A stretch of 24,458 nucleotides of DNA. Origin: CAZQLE01 sp964593905 (lineage in GTDB: Bacteria > Chloroflexota > Anaerolineae > Anaerolineales > Anaerolineaceae). The DNA is taken from assembly GCA_964593905.1 (NCBI GenBank), contig CAZQLE010000032.1, positions 1-24,458 of the forward strand. Reading direction: 5' to 3'. How positions within the stretch are numbered: the first letter of the stretch is position 1; each line of letters opens with the position of its first letter. Under the pieces are notes generated by a model. That model was not told the origin of the DNA, searched no databases, and saw nothing but the letters and a program-made list of their open reading frames with translations. The position numbers and the translations under genes are program-made. Positions 13,667-21,911 of the stretch are shown in pieces.

Positions 13667-14971
13667 ATGTTCAAAAAAAGTGCATGGCTGTTGATCAGCC
13701 TCCTGTTGGTTGCTACGATGATGCTGGCCGCCTGCGCGCCTGCTGCACCGGCTGCACCCGCAGAACCCGCTGCACCCGCTGCTGCTGAGCCCGCCGCTCC
13801 TGCGGAATCCGCTCCTGCAGAACCCACCGCTGCTGCTCCGGCAGAAGCCCCTGCAGCTGAACTGCAGATCCCGGATGTTGTTGAAGGCAAATACAACGCA
13901 GCGTTTGTGATGCTGAGTGTGCATGATGATGGCGGTTGGTCACAGGCCCAGTATGATGGTCTGAAATACGTCATGGATCAGATGCCGGATGTGAATGCTG
14001 CTTACCTTGAAAACGTGGCCGAAGGCGCTGATGCCGAACAGGTCTTCCGCGCGCTGGCCCGCAAGGGTTTTAATGTGATCTTTGGCGGTTCCTTTGGGTA
14101 TATGGACTCCATGGAAATCGTTGCACCGGATTTCCCTGATACCTATTTCATCCATATCAGCGGCTACAAATCCAATATGACCAACTTTGGCAACCTCTTT
14201 GGCGCAATGGAAAACATGAAATACCTGGCCGGTATGCTGTCCGGTTCCCGCGCAAAGTTGGATGGCCAGAACAAAATTGGTTATATCGCCACCTTCCCCA
14301 TTCCCGAAGAGCTGCGCCTTGGCAATGCATTTGCACTCGGCATGCGCAAGACCTGCCCGGAATGCACGCTGGATGTGCGCTGGATCAACACCTGGCACGA
14401 TCCGATTATCGAACGTCAGGCAGCGGACTCTCTGTTTGATGCCGGTGCTCATATCGTCTTCACCGGTGCAGATACCCCGTCACCGGCGCTGGCTGCTGAA
14501 GCCCGCCCTGGCAAATTTGGTATCACCTATGACTGGTCTGGCTCCTGCACCTCCGATTCCTGTCTGACCGCCCCCTACTGGAACTGGGGCCCTGAGTTTG
14601 TGCGCGTTATCAAAGGCCTCCAGGACGGTTCCTACAAGGTTGGTTGGGACTACTTCGATGCATCCACCGGTGGTGTTGGAATTTATGGCCTGATGGAAGG
14701 CCAGACCATGCCCAAGGGTATGGCTGAACTGCCTGAAGCTGATCTGGCGATGGTCAAAGAGACCCTCGATAAGATGTTGAAGGGTGAATTCACCCGCTTC
14801 GATGTCTTCGCTGGCCCGATCAAAGACAACAAGGGTAATGAAGTTGTGCCGGCTGGCGAGAAGATGGTGCAAGCTGACCTCGACCAGTTCCCGCCGGGAG
14901 CCCCGGGCCTCGAATGCAAGTACTGCATGCGCTGGTGGGCTGAAGGCATCACCGCTGAACTTCCTGAGTAA
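13667..14971 (+). CDS. BMP-family lipoprotein, substrate-binding protein of a nucleoside-type ABC importer
   Basis: The 434-residue protein starts with a lipoprotein signal peptide (MFKK, hydrophobic core, lipobox LAAC with Cys23), followed by an Ala/Pro/Glu-rich tether to about residue 65 and then a BMP (PnrA/Med) domain beginning AAFVMLSVHDDGGWSQAQYDG. Such proteins bind purine nucleosides in the best-studied cases (PnrA, BmpA, NupN) and hand them to a two-permease ABC transporter; the ATPase and both permease genes follow at 15104-18768. The exact ligand (nucleoside, free base or oxidised purine) cannot be read from sequence. Four or more cysteines near the C-terminus (CTSDSC, CKYC) are unusual for a BMP protein and may form disulfides or bind metal. 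GGAGG lies 6 bases before the start. A hairpin after the gene may set its higher expression relative to the rest of the operon. Confidence 0.9.
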   Translation: MFKKSAWLLISLLLVATMMLAACAPAAPAAPAEPAAPAAAEPAAPAESAPAEPTAAAPAEAPAAELQIPDVVEGKYNAAFVMLSVHDDGGWSQAQYDGLKYVMDQMPDVNAAYLENVAEGADAEQVFRALARKGFNVIFGGSFGYMDSMEIVAPDFPDTYFIHISGYKSNMTNFGNLFGAMENMKYLAGMLSGSRAKLDGQNKIGYIATFPIPEELRLGNAFALGMRKTCPECTLDVRWINTWHDPIIERQAADSLFDAGAHIVFTGADTPSPALAAEARPGKFGITYDWSGSCTSDSCLTAPYWNWGPEFVRVIKGLQDGSYKVGWDYFDASTGGVGIYGLMEGQTMPKGMAELPEADLAMVKETLDKMLKGEFTRFDVFAGPIKDNKGNEVVPAGEKMVQADLDQFPPGAPGLECKYCMRWWAEGITAELPE

Positions 14972-14993
14972 AAGATTTAGAGTGTAACTTTTT

Positions 14994-15032
14994 GGGGGAC
15001 AGACAGCCCGTCTGTTCTGTCCCCCAATCTTT
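14994..15032 (+). terminator. Intra-operon hairpin after the BMP lipoprotein gene
   Basis: A perfect 10-bp stem (GGGGGACAGA 14994-15003 with TCTGTCCCCC 15016-15025), with an inner CAG/CTG extension, is followed by AATCTTTC, a poor T-run. It probably acts as a partial terminator or 3' stabiliser, leaving more lipoprotein than ATPase message. Confidence 0.7.
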
Positions 15033-15103
15033 CAATCACTCTCCACCATATTATTCGCTTATTGGCGGATGATCTGGCCCACTTAGAAAGCGGTATTTGA
15101 ATT

Positions 15104-16672
15104 ATGGATCAGACGAGCACCCCTCAGACAGTAGAAAATGTTGTGGAAATGCGCGGGATTGTAAAGTACTTTCCCGGTGTTTTAGCGAATGACCATGTTG
15201 ATTTTACGCTTCAAAAAGGGGATATTCACGCCTTGCTTGGAGAAAACGGGGCCGGAAAAAGCACCCTGATGAATATCCTGGCAGGTATGTATCGGGCGGA
15301 TGCGGGCACGATATTGGTTAATGGCAAGCCGGCGTTGTTTAACTCGCCAGCCGACGCAATTTCTGCCGGAATTGGTATGGTGCATCAGCATTTTATGCTG
15401 GTGCCTTCGCAAAGTGTTACTGAGAATATTTTGCTGGGTTTAAAAGAACCGCGCTTTTTGATGAATCTCAAAAAATATGAGAGCGATATTGCCGATTTGA
15501 GCGACAAATTCGGGTTGAAGGTTGACCCGCGTGCGAAGATCTGGCAATTGACGGTGGGTGAACAACAGCGCGTTGAAATCTTAAAAATGTTGTACCGTGG
15601 TGCGAGCATCCTGATTATGGACGAACCTACTGCGGTATTGGCTCCCAAAGAAATTGATGAATTATTCGGTACCCTGCGTTCGATGGTGGCTACCGGTAAA
15701 TCGATTGTTTTTATCAGTCATAAATTACACGAAATCACTTCCATTTCAAACCGTGTAACCGTGCTGCGTAAGGGCAAGGTGACATCGCAGGGTGTGAGCA
15801 TGGAAGGCGTTACCCGGGCAGACCTGGCCCGGTTAATGGTAGGGCGTGATGTGGTATTCAGCATTGATAAGAAACCCTGTTCGGCTGGCGCCACGGTGCT
15901 CTCGGTGGAAGATGTGTATGCCGAAAATGACAAAGGGCTTCCGTCGCTGCGCGGCGTTTCATTAAATGTGCGCTCGGGCGAAATTGTGGGTCTGGCAGGG
16001 GTGGCAGGCAATGGTCAGAGTGAGCTTTCAGAGGTGATCGCCGGTTTGCGCCAGGCCGGCCGTGGCAAGATCATTGTGCAGGGTGAAGATATCACCAATC
16101 AATCGATCAGCAAGACCATTAAATCAGGCGTATCTCTGGTCCCCGAAGACCGCACCAAGGTGGGCACCGCGCCCAACCTGAGCATGACAGACAATGTCAT
16201 CATGAAGAAGTATAAAAGCACGCCCATTGCGCGCGGATGGATGGTAAACGCGGTCGCTGCCGATGTTTTTGCCCAGAACCTGAAAGATGCTTATGACATC
16301 ATGACCCCATCGATTCAGACTTCTGTTCGTCTGCTTTCGGGTGGTAATTTGCAAAAGGTGATTTTGGCCCGCGAAATCTCCAGCCAGCCGGTGTTGATGG
16401 TGGCGGTTCAGCCAACGCGCGGCCTGGATGTGGGTGCAATTGAAGGTGTGCAGCGTTTGCTGCTGGCCCAACGTGAAAATTGCGCTGCGATCTTATTGAT
16501 CTCGGAAGAACTCGAAGAGCTGCTGGCGCTAAGCGATCGCATTTATGTGATCTATGAAGGCAAAATTATGGGAGAGGTCACAGATGGAGACCTGGAAAAG
16601 ATCGGGCTCATGATGACTGGCACCACGCTGGACCAGATCCAGGCGCAGCAAGGAGATGGTAAAAATGACTGA
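15104..16672 (+). CDS. ABC transporter ATP-binding protein with two nucleotide-binding domains (NupO/RbsA-like)
   Basis: The 522-residue protein is a tandem ATPase that drives BMP-type nucleoside import. The first half has Walker A GENGAGKS (46-53), signature LTVGEQQ (149-155) and Walker B ILIMDEP (169-175). The second half has a degenerate Walker A (GVAGNGQSE), an intact signature LSGGNLQK and a Walker-B region AVQPTRGLDVGAIE in which the catalytic glutamate is replaced. This one-good, one-degenerate pattern is normal for the NupO/YufO and sugar (RbsA) tandem ATPases; the BMP neighbour and the permease type decide for nucleosides. The ribosome binding site is weak. Its last bases overlap the start of the first permease (ATGACTGA, 16665-16672), so translation is coupled. 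Codons are less biased than in the enzyme genes. Confidence 0.93.
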   Translation: MDQTSTPQTVENVVEMRGIVKYFPGVLANDHVDFTLQKGDIHALLGENGAGKSTLMNILAGMYRADAGTILVNGKPALFNSPADAISAGIGMVHQHFMLVPSQSVTENILLGLKEPRFLMNLKKYESDIADLSDKFGLKVDPRAKIWQLTVGEQQRVEILKMLYRGASILIMDEPTAVLAPKEIDELFGTLRSMVATGKSIVFISHKLHEITSISNRVTVLRKGKVTSQGVSMEGVTRADLARLMVGRDVVFSIDKKPCSAGATVLSVEDVYAENDKGLPSLRGVSLNVRSGEIVGLAGVAGNGQSELSEVIAGLRQAGRGKIIVQGEDITNQSISKTIKSGVSLVPEDRTKVGTAPNLSMTDNVIMKKYKSTPIARGWMVNAVAADVFAQNLKDAYDIMTPSIQTSVRLLSGGNLQKVILAREISSQPVLMVAVQPTRGLDVGAIEGVQRLLLAQRENCAAILLISEELEELLALSDRIYVIYEGKIMGEVTDGDLEKIGLMMTGTTLDQIQAQQGDGKND

Positions 16673-17798
16673 AGGGACTTCTCTTAAACCCGGTGCGTCC
16701 AAAGGTTTTCCCTATCGTTTCATTATTGAGCCGCGCTTAAAGGAACCCCCGGCCTGGTTTTCGCCGATGTTGTCTTTGCTGGCGGTCATTCTGGCCCTGT
16801 TTGTTGGTGCGCTGCTGATCGCCATGGCGGGCGGCGAACCCTGGAAAGCCTATGTGCATATTGCCAAATCATCTTTTGGCAGTGTCGGGGTCTTTTCAGA
16901 TACGATGGTCAAAGCCATTCCGTTGATGCTGGTGGGCCTGGCCTGTTCAATTGCGTTTCGGATGCGGCTGTGGAATATTGGTGCTGAAGGCCAGTTCTTT
17001 CTGGGCGCCTGGGGCGCCAGCCTGGTTGTGCTGCTGCCGATATTGCCTGAAGACGCTCCACAGTGGCTGTTCATCCTTTATTGCGCAATTTCGGGCATGT
17101 TGTTTGGCGCCATCTGGGGCGTTATTCCCGGTTTGTTGAAGGCGAAGTTCAAAGTCAACGAAATCATCTCAACCCTGATGATGAACTATATCGCCATTTC
17201 ATGGAATAACTTCTTTATTTATGCGGTCTGGTCTGAAGGCGGTTTTCAGATGTCGCGCATGTTCCAGCGCAACGCCTGGCTGCCGCGCCTGGCAGATTAT
17301 GCCAAAGAGTTCCCGGTTTTTCGCGGTTTGACCACCCATTTCGGGTTGGTGTTTGCCCTGCTCGCAGCGGTGGTTTTGTATCTGATTTTGTTCAAGAGCC
17401 GCTGGGGGTATGAAATTCGGTTGATCGGCGATAACCCCAACGCTGCGCGCTATGCGGGTATATCAATCAACAAGAATATTGTCGGTGTGATGCTGCTTTC
17501 GGGTGCGCTGGCGGGTTTGGCGGGCATGTCGGAAATTACCGGCGTGGTTCACCGCCTGCAGGGTGCAATTTCTCCGGGGTACGGTTTTACCGGCATCATC
17601 ATCGCCTGGCTGGCCAAACTGAACCCATTTGCTGTGGTGATTGTATCGGTTTTGTTTGGCGGGTTAATCCTGGCCGGACGCGAATTGCAGCCCGCGGGTA
17701 TTCCTACCCTGATTCAGGGTGTGATCATGGTCTGCCTGATCGCCAGTGATTTCTTTACCCGCAATACGATTCGCCTGGTGCGCCGCACGGAGGACTAG
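16665..17798 (+). CDS. ABC transporter permease (NupP/YufP-like)
   Basis: A 377-residue inner-membrane protein of the BPD_transp_2 family with about ten membrane spans and an N-terminal cytoplasmic stretch of some 30 residues. The segments LWNIGAEGQFFLGAWGA and FKVNEIISTLMMNYIA are typical of the larger permease of BMP-linked nucleoside importers. I choose ATG 16665, which has AGGAG 9 bases upstream; the ATG at 16656 directly abuts that Shine-Dalgarno and cannot be used. The start overlaps the ATPase stop by 8 bases and the next permease begins 1 base after this stop, so all three are co-translated. Confidence 0.92.
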   Translation: MTEGTSLKPGASKGFPYRFIIEPRLKEPPAWFSPMLSLLAVILALFVGALLIAMAGGEPWKAYVHIAKSSFGSVGVFSDTMVKAIPLMLVGLACSIAFRMRLWNIGAEGQFFLGAWGASLVVLLPILPEDAPQWLFILYCAISGMLFGAIWGVIPGLLKAKFKVNEIISTLMMNYIAISWNNFFIYAVWSEGGFQMSRMFQRNAWLPRLADYAKEFPVFRGLTTHFGLVFALLAAVVLYLILFKSRWGYEIRLIGDNPNAARYAGISINKNIVGVMLLSGALAGLAGMSEITGVVHRLQGAISPGYGFTGIIIAWLAKLNPFAVVIVSVLFGGLILAGRELQPAGIPTLIQGVIMVCLIASDFFTRNTIRLVRRTED

Positions 17799-17799
17799 C

Positions 17800-18768
17800 A
17801 TGGATTTTCTAATCGTATTACAGGCAGGTGTTGCCTCAGGTACAGTGCTCTTATTTGCGACCATCGGCGCGATTTTTGCAGAGCGGTCGGGTGTGATCAA
17901 TCTGGGTGTCGAAGGCATGATCCTGTTGGGCGCCATGAGCGCTTACAGCGTTTCAGCGTCGACCGGCAACCCGTGGCTGGGCGTTTTGGCCGGCATGTTG
18001 GCGGCCGGAGCGATCAGCCAGGTGCACGGGTATATTTCCAATACATTGAAGGCTGACCAGGTTGTGAGCGGTCTGGCATTAAATTTTCTGGCGACCGGCG
18101 TCAGCCTGGTGCTGGGTGAGGGCCTGAACAGCCTTAAAAATGTTCCCACGCTGCCCACCTTCACCATTCCGCTGATCTCCCAAATTCCCATTCTGGGCAG
18201 GGTCTTGTTCACCAATCATAGTGTGCTGGTGTATGTGGGCTATATTTTCTTCCCGCTGGCCTGGTATTACATTTACCGCACCCGGCCGGGCATGCATCTG
18301 CGTGCTGTGGGTGAATATCCGGCTGCCGCCGATTCACAGGGTATTAATGTGATCCGGCTGCGCTACTTCTATATTTTTGTGGGTGGTATGTTGGCCGGTC
18401 TGGCGGGCGCAACCATCAGCCTGGCTATTTCGCCGGGCTGGTTCAGCGAAAAGACCTCGGCCGGTCAGGGCTGGATTGCAGTCGGCCTGGTGATCTTTGC
18501 CCAGTGGGACCCGCTCCGCGCGGCGGCGGGGTCTTATGTGTTTGGCGCACTGCGCCGTCTGATTTTGGATATTCAGGGCCCAACAACCATTCTGGGGTTG
18601 ACCAATCCCTTCTACTACAACCCCTATTACGGGTTCTTCCTTCAGATGCTGCCCTATGCCTTCACCGTAATTGTGCTGGTGATCGGGTCGCGGGAGGCGA
18701 ACCGCAAACGGATGGGCGCACCTGCTGCGCTGGGTCTGCCGTATATACGCGGTCAACGCGGTTTGTAA
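17800..18768 (+). CDS. ABC transporter permease (NupQ/YufQ-like)
   Basis: A 322-residue BPD_transp_2 permease, the smaller partner in nucleoside-type importers, with about eight to ten membrane spans. It has the conserved ERSGVINLGVEGMILLGAM segment near residue 30, and LRAVGEYPAAADSQGINV and GWIAVGLVIFAQWDP further on. The start at 17800 has GGAGG 7 bases upstream; the frame is open further upstream inside the preceding permease gene but without support. The gene ends 60 bases before the second adenine deaminase, separated from it by a strong hairpin, so importer and deaminase are likely on one transcript. Confidence 0.93.
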   Translation: MDFLIVLQAGVASGTVLLFATIGAIFAERSGVINLGVEGMILLGAMSAYSVSASTGNPWLGVLAGMLAAGAISQVHGYISNTLKADQVVSGLALNFLATGVSLVLGEGLNSLKNVPTLPTFTIPLISQIPILGRVLFTNHSVLVYVGYIFFPLAWYYIYRTRPGMHLRAVGEYPAAADSQGINVIRLRYFYIFVGGMLAGLAGATISLAISPGWFSEKTSAGQGWIAVGLVIFAQWDPLRAAAGSYVFGALRRLILDIQGPTTILGLTNPFYYNPYYGFFLQMLPYAFTVIVLVIGSREANRKRMGAPAALGLPYIRGQRGL

Positions 18769-18786
18769 TCTTATAAGAATCAGGAA

Positions 18787-18812
18787 GCGGGGTGAGGAAA
18801 ACCTCACCCCGC
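18787..18812 (+). other. Strong hairpin between permease and second adenine deaminase gene
   Basis: A perfect 11-bp stem (18787-18797 with 18802-18812) has an AAAA loop. No T-run follows, so it is not a classical terminator. It ends 16 bases before the deaminase start and may stabilise the upstream message or temper translation of the next gene. Confidence 0.65.
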
Positions 18813-18828
18813 CTTCAAGAGAGTGTTT

Positions 18829-20589
18829 ATGCTGCTGCTGGAAGAACGCAAAAGCCTGATCCATGCTGCCCTGGGACACACCCCCCTGGACTTGCTCATT
18901 AAAAACGTCCAGATTTTGGATGTGCATAACGGAGAGGTATTCTCCGGGGCAATTGGGATCATCAATGGGCGAATTGTGAGCACCAACGCAGAAGGCTATA
19001 AAGCCCGTAACATTTTTGATGGAAAGGGCATGTTCGCAATTCCGGGGTTGATTGATACGCATGTCCATCTCGATTCCACTCTGGTCACCCCGGAGAATCT
19101 TTCAGAGTTGATTGTGCCCTGTGGAACGATATCGGTCATGGCTGACCCGAAAGAGATCGCCAATGTGGCCGGCATGATGGGGATGAAGGCGCTGTTGCAA
19201 TCGCAAGACCGCCTGCCCTATCACATCTTTCTGGAGGTGTCTTCGCGGGTTCCGGCGGCTCCGGGTATGGAAACCACCGGGGGTGATCTGGGGCTGCAAG
19301 AAGTGACCGATATTCTGCATTGGGAAGAATCTGTCTCGGTGGGTGAGCTGGACCCTGGCAAGATTCTGAACCTGATGGACACCTATATGCTCAAAATTGA
19401 GGCTGCGCATAAGCTGGGTAAGATTGCCAATGGGCACGCAGCCGGGTTGAGCGGACGCGACCTGACGGCTTATGCCTGCGGGGGGCTGTCGGATGACCAT
19501 GAGTGCATCTCTTATCAGGAAGCGGTTGAGCGTTTGAAGCAGGGCATGGCGGTGCTGATCCGCGAAGGCAGCACCGAACGTAACCTCGCGGCGGTGTTGA
19601 GCGGCTTTATCGCAACGGGTGTGTATCCGCCTTATTTGATGTTTTGCACCGATGACAAACATGCAGATGATATTCGCGCAGAAGGCCATATCAATTTCAT
19701 GGTCAACCGGGCGATTCAACTGGGCGTTCCGCCGATTACGGCCATTCAAATTGCCACCATCAACGCGGCCCGCCATTTCAGGGTGGACCACCTGGTGGGG
19801 AGCCTGACGCCGGGACGTTCGGCGGATATTTTGCTGGTGGAAGATTTGAGCCGCATTCGCCCGCTGGAGGTTTTTTCGCGTGGGCAGCATGTTGCCAGTC
19901 ATGGCATTTTGCGGGTCGAAATTCCCGAAGCGGCGTATCCGCGCTGGCTGTGCAATACGGTTAAAGTGACGCGCGGGAAGACTGCGGATGATTTTGTGTT
20001 GCCCGGACAGGGCAACAGTGTGCTGGTGCGGGTGATTGACCTGGTGCCAGACCAGATCATCAACGCTGCCGGGGTGGCGCGTTTGCCGGTGGTTGCCGGG
20101 CAGGTAATGGCCGAGCCGCTGCAAGATGTGCTTAAACTGGCTGTGGTTGAGCGGTATGGCAAAAACGGCAATATTGGCATTGGTTTTGCGCGCGGGTTTG
20201 GGATTAAACGCGGCGCGCTGGCCTCTTCGGTTTCGCATGATAACCACAACATTGTTGTGGTTGGAACAAATGACGCCGACATGGCGCGGGCGGTTGCAGC
20301 GGTTGAAGAGACCCAGGGCGGGCTGGTCATTATTGCCGATGGCGAGTTGATCGGGCGGCTGCCTTTGCCGGTGGGCGGTTTATTAAGTGTCAAACCGGTT
20401 GAAGAAGTGATCAGCACTTTGAAAGAACTGGTAAAGCGTTATCAAGAACTGGGCGGCAGATTGACATCACCTTTTATGATGCTCTCGTTTACGGCGCTGC
20501 CCACCGTTCCAGAATTGGGTTTAACCGATATGGGGTTGATCGATGTGGCTTCAAACAAGTTGATTAGCCCGATATTGGAGTCAAATTAA
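18829..20589 (+). CDS. Adenine deaminase-family amidohydrolase (second, divergent paralogue)
   Basis: A 586-residue protein clearly of the adenine deaminase family: DTHVHLDST (76-84), GHAAGLSG (202-209), LSDDHE (220-225), CTDD (273-276), and the full C-terminal domain. Two usually conserved motifs are changed: DPHEIANV is DPKEIANV (106-113, His to Lys) and GEMMNFPG is GELDPGK (172-178). The other paralogue (5481-7271) keeps both but alters the GHAPGL segment, so the two probably differ in substrate, metal use or efficiency. Candidates here are another aminopurine or a ring-opened amidine; adenine itself remains possible. Start: ATG 18829 has a fair AGAGAG 6 bases upstream; GTG 18823 is the alternative. 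It follows the importer genes and is 24 bases before the threonine-synthase-like gene. Confidence 0.87.
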   Translation: MLLLEERKSLIHAALGHTPLDLLIKNVQILDVHNGEVFSGAIGIINGRIVSTNAEGYKARNIFDGKGMFAIPGLIDTHVHLDSTLVTPENLSELIVPCGTISVMADPKEIANVAGMMGMKALLQSQDRLPYHIFLEVSSRVPAAPGMETTGGDLGLQEVTDILHWEESVSVGELDPGKILNLMDTYMLKIEAAHKLGKIANGHAAGLSGRDLTAYACGGLSDDHECISYQEAVERLKQGMAVLIREGSTERNLAAVLSGFIATGVYPPYLMFCTDDKHADDIRAEGHINFMVNRAIQLGVPPITAIQIATINAARHFRVDHLVGSLTPGRSADILLVEDLSRIRPLEVFSRGQHVASHGILRVEIPEAAYPRWLCNTVKVTRGKTADDFVLPGQGNSVLVRVIDLVPDQIINAAGVARLPVVAGQVMAEPLQDVLKLAVVERYGKNGNIGIGFARGFGIKRGALASSVSHDNHNIVVVGTNDADMARAVAAVEETQGGLVIIADGELIGRLPLPVGGLLSVKPVEEVISTLKELVKRYQELGGRLTSPFMMLSFTALPTVPELGLTDMGLIDVASNKLISPILESN

Positions 20590-20613
20590 CAACAACGGAT
20601 AGGACAGGACGTT

Positions 20614-21864
20614 ATGTTTAAAAAATTTGTGGGTTACACATGTTCGCTTTGTGGCAAATTCTATCAGCCGGGTGAGGCCACTTACACCTGCCCCGCAGAT
20701 GGCGGCAACCTTAATGTGGTTCTCGATTATGACGGAATTCGCAGCCAGGTTAAGATCAGCGATATCACTTCCAGCAGCGACCCTTCGCTGTGGCGCTATT
20801 TGCCCCTGTTGCCGGTGGATGACCCCGGTGGATATGGTACCCCGCTGCGCTGGGCCGGCTGGACGCCGACCTATGCTCCCCCGCGTCTGGCCGAAAAGTT
20901 GGGCCTGAAACAGCTCTTTATTAAAGATGAGGGTCGCAACCCGACTGCTTCGTTTAAAGATCGTGCCTCTTCTGTGGTGGTGGCGCGTGCACGCGAGATT
21001 GGGGCCGAGGTGGTTGTAACGGCTTCCACCGGTAATGCCGGCGCGGCTCTGGCCGGAATGGCTGCGGCTGTCGGGCAAAAGGCGGTGATCTTTGCCCCCA
21101 AAACCGCCCCGCAGGCAAAAGTTGCCCAGCTTCTGATTTTTGATGCCCAGGTGATTCTGGTGGATGGCAACTACGATTCGGCAGTGGCGCTGTCGATTGA
21201 CGCTTCGAATGCGTTTGGCTGGTATTGCCGCAGCACGGGCTACAACCCGTTTACGGCTGAAGGCAAAAAGACCGCTGCGCTGGAGATCTGGGAGACGGTG
21301 ATCTTGCCGATGAAAGACCAGGACCGACCGGTGAATGTCTTTGTTTCGGTGGGTGATGGCAACATTATCTCGGGTATTCACAAGGGCTTCAAAGACCTGT
21401 TTGAACTGGGCTGGCTGAAAACCATGCCGCGCATTTTTGGTATTCAGTCTGAAAAATCGGCTGCGATTGCCAACGCTTATTTCGCCGGCACTGAAAAGAT
21501 CACCCCGGTATCGGCCACGACCATTGCCGATTCGATCTCGGTGGATATGCCCAGCGACGGTGTGCGGGCTGTTCGCGCCGCGACCGAAACAGGTGGTGCG
21601 TATATCACCATTGCTGACGAAGAAATTTACAAGGGCATTGCCGAACTGGGTAAGTACGGCATCTTTGTGGAGCCTGCCGGTTCAACCGCTTATGTGGGCT
21701 TGCTCAAGGCTATTTCTGAGGGTAAGATTGGTGCGGACGACCCGGTGGTGGTGGTTAGCACAGGGTCGGGCCTCAAGGATATCCGCGCTGCCATGGCTGC
21801 TGTGAAGGAAGCCGCGGTGATTGAACCCAATATGGCGGCTTTGAAAAAGCACCTGGGTCTCTAA
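20614..21864 (+). CDS. Threonine synthase-like PLP enzyme (fold type II), likely catabolic
   Basis: A 416-residue PLP enzyme of the threonine synthase group. An N-terminal zinc-ribbon-like element has CSLC (Cys10, Cys13) and a later Cys26, but the expected fourth cysteine is Asp29 (CPADGG). The PLP lysine is Lys115 in NPTASFKDRA (109-118), the phosphate-binding loop is ASTGNAGAA (137-145), and NPFTAEGKKTAALEIWE matches threonine synthase. Threonine synthases usually read NPTGSFKDRG, so the two small changes (Gly to Ala twice) lie right at the active lysine. There is no homoserine dehydrogenase or kinase gene nearby; the neighbours are purine deaminases and an importer. A beta-elimination or replacement on a purine-derived amino acid (for example diaminopropionate or a ureido-alanine) is therefore an open possibility, while genuine threonine synthase remains the default annotation. 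Confidence 0.75.
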   Translation: MFKKFVGYTCSLCGKFYQPGEATYTCPADGGNLNVVLDYDGIRSQVKISDITSSSDPSLWRYLPLLPVDDPGGYGTPLRWAGWTPTYAPPRLAEKLGLKQLFIKDEGRNPTASFKDRASSVVVARAREIGAEVVVTASTGNAGAALAGMAAAVGQKAVIFAPKTAPQAKVAQLLIFDAQVILVDGNYDSAVALSIDASNAFGWYCRSTGYNPFTAEGKKTAALEIWETVILPMKDQDRPVNVFVSVGDGNIISGIHKGFKDLFELGWLKTMPRIFGIQSEKSAAIANAYFAGTEKITPVSATTIADSISVDMPSDGVRAVRAATETGGAYITIADEEIYKGIAELGKYGIFVEPAGSTAYVGLLKAISEGKIGADDPVVVVSTGSGLKDIRAAMAAVKEAAVIEPNMAALKKHLGL

Positions 21865-21911
21865 CTCGCTTCCGGTTAGAAATTTTTGCCCCGGTTGAGA
21901 AAAAGGAAAAA

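Noticed and set aside
13737..13865. Tandem-repeat-like GCTGCACCCGC DNA
   Set aside because: It encodes the Ala/Pro/Glu tether after the lipobox of the BMP lipoprotein; a normal low-complexity linker, not a repeat array.
20614..21864. Firm annotation as thrC (threonine biosynthesis)
   Set aside because: No hom or thrB nearby, altered lysine motif, incomplete zinc site and catabolic context; left as threonine-synthase-like.
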